In this document: positions 13,995 through 19,992 of the stretch, in pieces | Layout: each line of letters opens with the position of its first letter | Numbering within the stretch: the first letter of the stretch is position 1 | From: JAAFIP01 sp043718065 | GTDB lineage: Bacteria; Pseudomonadota; Gammaproteobacteria; Burkholderiales; Burkholderiaceae_C | Direction of reading: 5' to 3' | Length of the DNA: 19,992 bases | Assembly (NCBI GenBank): GCA_043718065.1 | Contig: JAYSWJ010000280.1 | Location: forward strand, 1-19,992 | The notes under the pieces: generated by a model | Told to the model about the DNA's origin: nothing | The model's input: only the letters and a program-made list of their open reading frames with translations | The model's database searches: none | Program-made: the position numbers and the translations under genes

Positions 13995-15125
13995 ATGACT
14001 TCAACGCACCACCCCGATCGCGCACAACTGTACGCCGACATGGCCCCGCAGCACCTGACCCCCCTGTGGGAGGTGCTGCACGCGCTGGTGCCACCGCAGC
14101 CCGCAACGCCATGCGTAGCAGCACTATGGAAATATGCTGATGTGCGGCCTTTCTTAATGCGGGCAGGCACAGCTATTACAGCCGAAGAGGCCATTCGCCG
14201 TGTGCTGATTTTAGAAAACCCCGCTCTGCGTGGCCAGAGCTGCATTACGCAATCGCTCTACGCTGGTTTGCAACTGATACTGCCAGGCGAGGTAGCACCC
14301 AGCCACCGCCACACGCAATCTGCATTGCGCTTTATTGTCGAAGGCTCGGGTGCGTATACAGCCGTGGATGGCGAGCGCACCACCATGCAACCGGGCGACT
14401 TTATTACTACGCCATCGATGGCGTGGCACGACCATGGTTACGAAGTAAAGCGTGGTCAAAAACCTGAGGCACTCGGTTACGAAGAAAGCCGTAGTCAAAC
14501 ATCTGATGCGCATGGTCACGAAGCCAGTGGCCCGATGGTATGGCTTGATGGCTTAGACATCCCCATGTTGCGCTTTTTTGACGCAGGCTTTGCCGAAAAC
14601 GACACATCAAAATCACAACAAATTAAAGCGCCCGAGGGCCGCAGCTTTGCCCGCTACGGCCACAATATGGCCCCGGTGCGCGGCGTATCACCCTACGGCA
14701 AAACCAGTCCTATTTTTAGCTATCCCTACGCACGTACCCGCGATGCCTTGCACCAGCTAGAACGTGCCGCGCCGGTAGACGCGTGGGACGGCATTAAGCT
14801 GCGCTACACCCACCCGCTCACTGGCGGCTGGGCTATGCCCACGATGGGTACTTTTATGCAGCTTTTACCGCCGGGATTTAGCGGCAAGCCGTACCGACAA
14901 ACCGATGGTGCCGTATTCAGCGTGGTTGAAGGCACGGGCACAGCGCATATCACATCACACCACGGCACTACACAATTTACCTTTGGCCCGCGAGATCATC
15001 TTGTCGTGCCGTCATGGCACACTTTGCAACTAAGCAGTAGCGCAGGCTGCGTACTGTTTAGCTATTCAGACCGCCCCGTGCATGAGTCATTGGGCATTCA
15101 CCGAGAAGAAAGAATTGATCTATGA
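13995..15125 (+). CDS. nagI: Gentisate 1,2-dioxygenase with inserted repeat
   Basis: A 376-residue bicupin ring-cleavage dioxygenase that converts gentisate plus O2 to maleylpyruvate using Fe(II). The N-terminal cupin holds the metal ligands: HRHTQSALRFIVEG (His at about 101 and 103) and the later MAWHDHG histidine. PGDFITTPS and WLDGLDIPMLRFFDAGF are also typical, and the second cupin (VFSVVEGTGTAHI to HTLQLSSSAG) is complete. Directly after HDHG the usual short link to the VWLDGLD strand is replaced by about 26 extra residues made of two 13-residue repeats (GYEVKRGQKPEAL, GYEESRSQTSDAH), a tandem 39-bp duplication that keeps frame. Both flanks are intact, so it is probably functional. It overlaps the hydrolase gene by 4 bp. 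Maleylpyruvate isomerase is not next to it. Confidence 0.9.
   Translation: MTSTHHPDRAQLYADMAPQHLTPLWEVLHALVPPQPATPCVAALWKYADVRPFLMRAGTAITAEEAIRRVLILENPALRGQSCITQSLYAGLQLILPGEVAPSHRHTQSALRFIVEGSGAYTAVDGERTTMQPGDFITTPSMAWHDHGYEVKRGQKPEALGYEESRSQTSDAHGHEASGPMVWLDGLDIPMLRFFDAGFAENDTSKSQQIKAPEGRSFARYGHNMAPVRGVSPYGKTSPIFSYPYARTRDALHQLERAAPVDAWDGIKLRYTHPLTGGWAMPTMGTFMQLLPPGFSGKPYRQTDGAVFSVVEGTGTAHITSHHGTTQFTFGPRDHLVVPSWHTLQLSSSAGCVLFSYSDRPVHESLGIHREERIDL
14436..14531. repeat. 39-bp tandem repeat within gentisate dioxygenase
   Basis: Units begin at 14436, 14475 and 14514, each opening GGT(T/C)ACGAAG. The first two are full length, 39 bases each, and agree at 29 positions. The third keeps about 18 bases before passing into normal family sequence. 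The period of 13 codons preserves the frame. Confidence 0.8.
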
Positions 15126-15817
15126 GCTATGTTTTTACACCTCCCGCTATCGTCAGCGTGCCTGTAGTATGCCGCGCAGAGCGCTTTGCCGTTAACCGTA
15201 TTTACTGCGTAGGCCGCAACTACGAAGAACATGCCAAAGAGATGGGCTTTACCGGCCGCGAGCCGCCGTTTTTCTTCCTAAAGCCCACTAACGCTATTGT
15301 CGTGGTCAACGCTGGCGAGGCAGCCACCCTACCCTACCCTAGCTTGACTAAGAATTACCACCACGAGATCGAGTTGGTGGCCTGTATCGGTACAGGTGGC
15401 AAAAACATCAAGGCTGCCGACGCTATGCAGCATATCTTTGGCTACGCTGTGGGTCTAGACATGACACGCCGCGACTTGCAAAGCGAGATGAAAAAAGCGG
15501 GCCGCCCATGGTGCATTGGCAAAGCCTTTGACCATTCTGCCCCCATCGGGCCTATCACGCCCGCAGCCCAAGCAGGTGATATTGTCAACGCCGAGTTGTC
15601 GGTACAAGTTAACGGTGCAGACCGCCAGCGCAGCAATGTCAGCAAGCTAATCTGGAACATGGCCGAGACGATTGAGCACTTGTCTGCCGCGTGGGAGCTG
15701 CAACCGGGCGACTTGATCTACACCGGCACACCAGAGGGCGTGGGCGCAGTGGTAGCCGGCGACACCATGGTGGGTGCCGTCGCTGGCCTGCAAAGCATCA
15801 CTGTCAAAGTAGTCTAA
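15122..15817 (+). CDS. nagK: Fumarylpyruvate hydrolase
   Basis: A 231-residue member of the fumarylacetoacetate hydrolase (FAH) superfamily, cleaving fumarylpyruvate to fumarate and pyruvate, the last step of the gentisate pathway. Key sequences are NRIYCVGRNYEEHAKEMG near residue 25, PFFFLKPTNAIV, the metal-binding YHHEIELVACIG (acidic ligands near residues 79 and 81), GYAVGLDMTRRDLQ (Asp near 110), GRPWCIGKAFDHSAPIGP and the LIYTGTPEGVGAV motif. The length and motifs match NagK-type enzymes rather than the longer FAH. The ATG overlaps the dioxygenase stop by 4 bp, indicating coupled translation. Confidence 0.9.
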   Translation: MSYVFTPPAIVSVPVVCRAERFAVNRIYCVGRNYEEHAKEMGFTGREPPFFFLKPTNAIVVVNAGEAATLPYPSLTKNYHHEIELVACIGTGGKNIKAADAMQHIFGYAVGLDMTRRDLQSEMKKAGRPWCIGKAFDHSAPIGPITPAAQAGDIVNAELSVQVNGADRQRSNVSKLIWNMAETIEHLSAAWELQPGDLIYTGTPEGVGAVVAGDTMVGAVAGLQSITVKVV

Positions 15818-15847
15818 CAACGTCCTAGAACATCGTTTTTATTGATG

Positions 15848-15892
15848 TTTTAGGCTTCTAACCCAAGTAAATCCTGCTCAAGCAGCTATTTT
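15848..15892. repeat. Dispersed repeat copy C, in the gap between nagK and the TRAP genes
   Basis: Inverted relative to copy A: it reads TTTTAGGCTTCTAACCCAAG and then CTGCTCAAGCAGCTATTTT on the plus strand. It matches the reverse complement of 3853-3897 at 42 of 45 positions. It occupies the centre of a 111-bp gap between two parts of the operon. Its core CTGCTCAAGCAG is self-complementary and could form a small hairpin in the mRNA. Confidence 0.75.
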
Positions 15893-15928
15893 ATTTGCAG
15901 CAATCTAACTTTACCACTTTGCCAACCT

Positions 15929-16429
15929 ATGTCTAAATTATTAGAGAATTTTGCCAAACTGTGCGCGATTGCTGCTGGCTTGTTGCTGATTTTTATCACG
16001 CTGATGACCTGCATGAGTGTGGTGGGACGTGAGGCTATTGGCAAGACGGTGGTAGGCGATTTTGAATTGTCGGGCGCAGCGGCAGGTGCGGCTATTGCGT
16101 TATTTTTGCCTTGGTGCCAGTTTAAACGCGGCAATATTTTGGTAGATTTTTTCACCACCAAAGCTTCTGACAAAGCTCAAAATGCGATGGAGCGGTTTGG
16201 CACGCTGCTGCTGGCCTGCGTAATGGGGCTGATGGCTTGGCGCACCACCTTGGGCGGGTTAAACGCATGGACCACCCAAAGCGGCACGATGATGCTGGGC
16301 TTTCCTGAGTGGATTGTCTACAGCCTGATGGTGCCGCCCTTGGTATTGACCACCATCATTGCGCTGTACCAAGTAGTTTTTGGTTTTGCACCAAGCCATA
16401 CCGAATCCAACCCAGAGCTCGCCGTATGA
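15929..16429 (+). CDS. dctQ: TRAP transporter small permease (DctQ family)
   Basis: A 166-residue DctQ-type membrane subunit with four hydrophobic helices (about 8-32, 45-66, 88-108 and 126-150). The family region LPWCQFKRGNILVDFFTTKAS sits after the second helix. It overlaps the following dctM by 4 bp and is the first TRAP gene of the gentisate operon. The context suggests it takes part in uptake of 3-hydroxybenzoate, gentisate or a similar aromatic acid. The ribosome site is weak, and the gene may rely on the upstream transcript. Confidence 0.88.
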   Translation: MSKLLENFAKLCAIAAGLLLIFITLMTCMSVVGREAIGKTVVGDFELSGAAAGAAIALFLPWCQFKRGNILVDFFTTKASDKAQNAMERFGTLLLACVMGLMAWRTTLGGLNAWTTQSGTMMLGFPEWIVYSLMVPPLVLTTIIALYQVVFGFAPSHTESNPELAV

Positions 16430-17757
16430 CCGCCATCCAATTAGCTTTGTCGATTTTTGCCATCATGCTGTTGCTGATGGCTGTGCGCGTACCCATAGCG
16501 GTGTGCATGTTTGTAGCTGGTGCGATAGGCTATGTGGTGCAAACAGGCTGGAGCCCACTGGCCAACTTTTTAAACAACCAAGCCTACGCCCGTTTTGCCA
16601 GCTACGACCTGTCGGTCATCCCACTGTTTATTTTGATGGGCCACTTTGCCACGCAAGGCGGTATCAGCAAGGCGCTGTTTAGCTTTGCTGCCGGTGTCAT
16701 GGGCCGCTTTAAAGGCGGCTTGGCCATGGGCGCGGTGTTGGCGTGTGCGGCATTTGGCGCTATCTGTGGGTCGTCAGTGGCCACAGCAGCTACGATTACC
16801 AACGTAGCGTATGACGAAATGCGTAAACACGGCTACTCTGGCCGCTTAACCACGGGTACGCTGGCAGCGGGGGGCACGCTGGGCATCTTGATTCCACCGT
16901 CGGTGCCGCTGGTGATCTACGCTATTTTGACAGAGCAAAACATTGCCAAGCTGTTTGCCGCTGCCATGGTGCCCGGCATCATCGCCATGCTGGGCTATAT
17001 GATTGCGATTGCCATCTACGTGCGCGTAGTGCCGGGCCACGCCCCAGAAAAAGACGAGATAGCAAAAAACAATATCTCCAGCGCACTGCTAGGCATAGGC
17101 CCGATTGCGGCTATTTTTATCATCGTGTTTGGCGGTATTTATGGCGGCTACTTTACGCCCACCGAGGGCGCAGCGGTAGGTGCGTTTGCCACTTTTATTG
17201 CCGCTTTGCTCAAACGTGAGATGACGTGGCAAAAGTTTAAAAACTGCTTTTATGCCACCGCAGAAAGCTCAGCCATGATTTTTTTGATCTTTTTAGGCGC
17301 TGATTTGATGAACGCATCTCTGGCGCTGACCCAAGTGCCCGCACAGCTGGCGCAGGTGGTAGGGTCTTGGGGCTTATCCCCTGTGATGGTAGTGGCCGCC
17401 ATCCTGCTGTTTTATGTGGTGCTGGGCGCAGTAATGGACGAGCTGTCGATGATCTTGCTGACCATCCCCATCTTTTTCCCGATGATCATGGGCCTAGACT
17501 TTGGCATGAGCAAAGAGTACACCGCCATTTGGTTTGGCATCATGGTGCTGATGACCATAGGTTTTGGCATGCTGGCCCCGCCGGTGGGGCTGAATGTGTA
17601 TGTGGTCAATGGCATGACCAAAGGCAAAGGCGATGCTGTGCCGATTGCTGAGAGCTACCGTGGTGTCATGCCATTTTTAATCAGCGACACAGTGCGCACT
17701 ATTTTGCTGCTGCTGTTTCCGTCTATTTCGTTGTATGTACTGCGGTTTATGCAGTAG
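16426..17757 (+). CDS. dctM: TRAP transporter large permease (DctM family)
   Basis: A 443-residue DctM subunit of usual length, with about 12 hydrophobic segments. Typical stretches include LSVIPLFILMGHFATQGGISKALFSFA, FGAICGSSVATAATITNVAYDEM, AAGGTLGILIPPSVPLVIYAILT, YFTPTEGAAVGAFATFIAALLKREMT, and GMLAPPVGLNVYVVNG near the C-terminus. The ATG at 16426 is used because it overlaps the dctQ stop by 4 bp; the longer frame from 16309 lies within dctQ and is not family-like. It works with dctQ and the downstream dctP as a sodium-coupled uptake system. Confidence 0.92.
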   Translation: MTAIQLALSIFAIMLLLMAVRVPIAVCMFVAGAIGYVVQTGWSPLANFLNNQAYARFASYDLSVIPLFILMGHFATQGGISKALFSFAAGVMGRFKGGLAMGAVLACAAFGAICGSSVATAATITNVAYDEMRKHGYSGRLTTGTLAAGGTLGILIPPSVPLVIYAILTEQNIAKLFAAAMVPGIIAMLGYMIAIAIYVRVVPGHAPEKDEIAKNNISSALLGIGPIAAIFIIVFGGIYGGYFTPTEGAAVGAFATFIAALLKREMTWQKFKNCFYATAESSAMIFLIFLGADLMNASLALTQVPAQLAQVVGSWGLSPVMVVAAILLFYVVLGAVMDELSMILLTIPIFFPMIMGLDFGMSKEYTAIWFGIMVLMTIGFGMLAPPVGLNVYVVNGMTKGKGDAVPIAESYRGVMPFLISDTVRTILLLLFPSISLYVLRFMQ

Positions 17758-17842
17758 AACAAGATTTTCAGGGTATTTCCGATCAACCTTTTAGCGCTTC
17801 GTGCGTTATCTTTATACCCACTACTTTTTGGAGTTTTCTTTC

Positions 17843-18946
17843 ATGGTTCAACGTCGCGCTCTCATTAAATCTGGCATTGCCGCTGCTGTAGGCAGCACTG
17901 CCCTGGCCGCTCTCGCCCAGCAGCCTGTGGTCACACTGAAGTTTCACACTTTCATGTCACCACAATCGAACGTGTGGCTCAACATGCACAAGGCATGGAT
18001 GGACAAGGTCGAAAAAGAATCGGGTGGACGCATCAAGTTTGAAGGCTACCCCGCCATGCAGCTAGGTGGCACGCCCGTGCAGTTGTACGACCAAGCGCGC
18101 GACGGAGTGGTCGACATTATTTGGACACTGCCTGGCAACACCGCCGGGCGCTTCCCGCGCGTAGAAGTGTTTGAGTTGCCTTTTATGATGACCAATGCCG
18201 AGGCTACATCCAAAGCCTATTGGGAATATGTGCAAACCATGGCGGCTGACGAGTTTAAAGATGTGCAAGTCATCGCTTTGCAAGTACACGGCCCGGGAGT
18301 GATCCACACCGTAGAAAAACCCATCAAATCAGTAGCTGATCTTAAAGGACTGAAAATGCGCGCCCCTACCCGCCAGGTGACCAAGCTGATGGGCAGCCTA
18401 GGCGCTACGCCTGTGGGCATGCCACTGCCCGGCATTCCTGATGCACTGTCCAAAGGCACCATCCAAGGTGCGGTGATTCCGTGGGAAGTAGTGCCCAGCG
18501 TCAAAGTGCAAGAACTGACCAAGTTCCACGCCGAGTTTGACCCCGCAGGCGGCGCGCTGTACACCACCACATTTATCATGGCCATGAACAAAGCCAAGTA
18601 CAACAGCCTGCCCGCAGACCTGCAGAAAGTCATCGACAACAACTCAGGCATGGAAACCTCAGCATGGCTAGGCAAAACCCAGCAAGCCGGCGACGTAGCA
18701 GGCCGCAAGTCGGCCACAGACCGCAATAACACCATCTTTACCGTGGGCGTTGAAGAGGCGCAGCAGTTTCGCCGTGCATCGCGCTTGGTGGAGGTGGAAT
18801 GGGTGGAAGATATGAAAAAACGTGGCTTCGACGGCCAAAAACTGCTAGACACCGCCCGCAGCTTGATAGCCAAGCACACCAGCGCAGCTAGCGCGCCCGC
18901 CAAAGCTATGCCAGCAGCGGTTAAAGCCCCGGTTAAAAAAGTGTGA
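17843..18946 (+). CDS. dctP: TRAP transporter substrate-binding protein (DctP family)
   Basis: A 367-residue periplasmic binding protein. The start at 17843 has GGAG nine bases upstream. The signal peptide has a twin-arginine-like QRRALIK followed by SGIAAAVGSTALAALAQ, hinting at Tat export of a folded protein. The mature part has DctP features: VTLKFHTFMSPQSNVW, RIKFEGYPAMQLGGTPVQLYDQARDGVVDIIWT, KGLKMRAPTRQVTKLMGSLGATPVGMPLPGIPDALSKGTI (the family arginine that binds the carboxylate lies in KMRAP) and GAVIPWEV. A low-complexity Ala/Pro/Lys tail (about 345-367) is unusual for a periplasmic protein. It is the last gene of the operon before the terminator. An aromatic carboxylate ligand is inferred from the neighbours. 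Confidence 0.9.
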   Translation: MVQRRALIKSGIAAAVGSTALAALAQQPVVTLKFHTFMSPQSNVWLNMHKAWMDKVEKESGGRIKFEGYPAMQLGGTPVQLYDQARDGVVDIIWTLPGNTAGRFPRVEVFELPFMMTNAEATSKAYWEYVQTMAADEFKDVQVIALQVHGPGVIHTVEKPIKSVADLKGLKMRAPTRQVTKLMGSLGATPVGMPLPGIPDALSKGTIQGAVIPWEVVPSVKVQELTKFHAEFDPAGGALYTTTFIMAMNKAKYNSLPADLQKVIDNNSGMETSAWLGKTQQAGDVAGRKSATDRNNTIFTVGVEEAQQFRRASRLVEVEWVEDMKKRGFDGQKLLDTARSLIAKHTSAASAPAKAMPAAVKAPVKKV

Positions 18947-19007
18947 CCGTTATCGCTTGAAGTCGCGGTAGTATCATGCTGCCGCTTAACCCTCGCATTC
19001 GCCTGTT

Positions 19008-19042
19008 CGCCCAAGGCTCCACCCGGAACCTTGGGCGTTTTT
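19008..19042 (+). terminator. Intrinsic terminator at the end of the gentisate operon
   Basis: CGCCCAAGG (19008-19016) pairs perfectly with CCTTGGGCG (19029-19037), with a 12-base loop and five T residues after it. It lies 62 bp beyond dctP and 17 bp before the Nudix gene, separating the two units. Confidence 0.9.
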
Positions 19043-19058
19043 GCGTACACTTGGACGC

Positions 19059-19631
19059 ATGTACCCACGCCAACCCATCAAACATTGCAAAAACTGCGGC
19101 ACTGCCGTCACCTACCGCCAGCCCGATGATGGCGACACCAAACAACGCGCCGTATGCCCCGCTTGCGGCACCGTGCACTACGAAAACCCGCTGAATGTGG
19201 TGGGCACGGTGCCAATATGGCACGGTGCCGACGGCCAAGACACTATCGGCCAAGTGCTGCTGTGTAAACGCAATATCGAGCCACGCAAAGGCCTGTGGAC
19301 GCTGCCAGCGGGTTTTATGGAACTAGATGAGACGACAGCAGCCGGCGCAGCGCGTGAGACTGACGAAGAAGCCGGTGCGCAGATTGAGATGCATGACCTT
19401 TTCACCCTGATCAATGTGCCGCGCGTGGGGCAAGTGCATTTTTTCTACCGCGCTACTTTGCTCAGCGACCAGTTCAACCCGGGCTTTGAAACGATGGAGG
19501 CGCGTTTGTTCAACGAGGCAGATATTCCGTGGGACCAGATCGCCTTTCGCACGGTGCGTGATACTTTAGAGCGGTACTTTGCGGATGCTAAGAAGGGTGC
19601 TTTTGGTATGCATCACTTTGATATTTTGTGA
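19059..19631 (+). CDS. Zinc-ribbon Nudix hydrolase
   Basis: A 190-residue hydrolase of nucleoside-diphosphate compounds. The N-terminus carries a zinc ribbon (CKNCG and CPACG, Cys 10, 13, 33 and 36). The Nudix box is complete: GFMELDETTAAGAARETDEEAG fits G-x5-E-x7-R-E-x2-E-E-x-G. Such proteins are usually annotated as ADP-ribose pyrophosphatase or NudC-like, but the exact substrate cannot be told; NudC's SQPWPFPxS motif is absent. I chose ATG at 19059 over a TTG at 19041 that lies in the terminator tail. There is no sign that it belongs to the gentisate operon, because the terminator lies just before it. It likely has its own promoter, overlapping the terminator region. Confidence 0.85.
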   Translation: MYPRQPIKHCKNCGTAVTYRQPDDGDTKQRAVCPACGTVHYENPLNVVGTVPIWHGADGQDTIGQVLLCKRNIEPRKGLWTLPAGFMELDETTAAGAARETDEEAGAQIEMHDLFTLINVPRVGQVHFFYRATLLSDQFNPGFETMEARLFNEADIPWDQIAFRTVRDTLERYFADAKKGAFGMHHFDIL

Positions 19632-19741
19632 TGTGATTGCTTGGTTTTTACTGCATTGTTATTTTTAAGGTGATTTTCTTGCATCGTTTCTTGGGGTGAT
19701 TGAGTAGATTGCTGATATTGAAAATTGCAATTCTTGTACAG

Positions 19742-19846
19742 GAGCTGGCAGGCGGCGTACTCAGCTTCGCGACTGTCCTGCGTGGCGGCCTAGGGCCGCC
19801 TACTCCCCCTTTATGCCGCTGCGCTGAGTACACCGTCTGCCAGCTC
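19742..19846 (-). repeat. Structured palindromic element, copy 1
   Basis: The 24-base arms 19742-19765 and 19823-19846 are complementary at 22 positions (GAGCTGGCAG... with ...CTGCCAGCTC). The interior, read on the minus strand, contains GCAGCGGCATAAAGGGGGAG, then an inner hairpin (GGCGGCC, TAG, GGCCGCC at 19784-19800), then AGGACAGTCGCGAA. The same two conserved blocks occur in copy 2. Minus is used as the orientation because the loop blocks are purine-rich on that strand. Confidence 0.8.
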
Positions 19847-19898
19847 TTATGAACATGGTAAGTGATATACCGCTGTATTCGCACTTAGCCAGTACGCA

Positions 19899-19992
19899 GC
19901 CTTGGCGCTTGGTGTGAACAGCGCAGCGGCATAAAGGGGGAGCCCGCAGGGCGGAGGACAGCCGCGAAGCTGTTCACGCCAAGTGCCAAGGC
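19899..19992 (+). repeat. Structured palindromic element, copy 2
   Basis: The 24-base arms 19899-19922 and 19969-19992 pair throughout if two G-U pairs are allowed (GCCTTGGC... with ...GCCAAGGC). The interior on the plus strand is GCAGCGGCATAAAGGGGGAG, a small GCCC/GGGC hairpin, then GGAGGACAGCCGCGAA. The arms have no sequence similarity to those of copy 1, but the loop blocks are almost identical. The right arm reaches the window edge, so the element may extend further. Confidence 0.8.

Larger units (their letters stand above)
19632..19992. other. Gene-free tail holding two structured palindromic elements
   Basis: No supportable gene. The first 109 bases (19632-19740) are AT-rich and contain nothing I can name. 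The rest is dominated by two related palindromic elements (19742-19846 and 19899-19992) in opposite orientation, separated by 52 bases of unremarkable sequence. Confidence 0.7.

Noticed and set aside
18217..19068. 283-codon minus-strand open frame over dctP
   Set aside because: It lies opposite a clear DctP gene and crosses an intrinsic terminator and the Nudix start; antisense shadow.
1..19992. CRISPR array, tRNA, rRNA, prophage or insertion sequence
   Set aside because: No regularly spaced direct repeats, cloverleaf, transposase or phage genes were seen. The palindromic elements at the right edge have no transposase beside them within the window.

Overview
The window reads as chromosomal DNA of a betaproteobacterium, most likely a Comamonadaceae member (Rhodoferax/Polaromonas/Limnohabitans-like). 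This rests on moderate GC, the gene families present (nag-type gentisate genes, a Bug-family binding protein, TRAP transporters, an EgtB/SenA-like protein, a FimV-like protein) and a dispersed repeat with an AGCTGCTTGAGCAG core. The taxonomic call is inference; there is no rRNA gene here.

Region 1 (1-6585) looks like a tungsten locus. At the left edge, on the minus strand, is a four-cluster ferredoxin subunit followed by the first 11 codons of an aldehyde:ferredoxin oxidoreductase. Facing it is a GAF/Fis regulator that lacks the AAA+ domain. After a FimV-like membrane protein comes a tungstate ABC transporter in the order tupB-tupC-tupA with 4-bp overlaps. A one-component regulator (ModE-like HTH plus periplasmic-binding-protein-like domain) is divergent from it. 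The likely logic is that the transporter supplies tungstate for the cofactor of the aldehyde oxidoreductase.

Region 2 (6586-11011) holds an EgtB/SenA-like protein whose expected iron-binding histidines are all substituted, a dctQ-dctM TRAP membrane pair with no binding protein beside it, a strong terminator, and a small two-helix membrane protein of unknown role with a 16-bp perfect hairpin inside its coding sequence.

Region 3 (11170-19042) is a 3-hydroxybenzoate/gentisate catabolic operon. A MarR repressor is divergent from 3-hydroxybenzoate 6-hydroxylase, with a 27-bp palindromic operator lying on the catabolic promoter. The rest of the operon is a Bug-type binding protein, gentisate 1,2-dioxygenase (carrying an intragenic 39-bp tandem repeat), fumarylpyruvate hydrolase and a complete TRAP transporter (dctQ-dctM-dctP), ending at a clear intrinsic terminator. 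Maleylpyruvate isomerase is not in the cluster. Substrate would be taken up, hydroxylated to gentisate, ring-cleaved to maleylpyruvate, isomerised by an enzyme encoded elsewhere (or bypassed), and hydrolysed to pyruvate and fumarate.

Region 4 (19059-19992) has a zinc-ribbon Nudix hydrolase and then 361 bases without a gene. These contain two copies, in opposite orientation, of a structured palindromic element. The 24-bp outer arms differ in sequence between copies but pair within each copy, while the internal loop sequences are conserved. This is the most unusual feature of the window.
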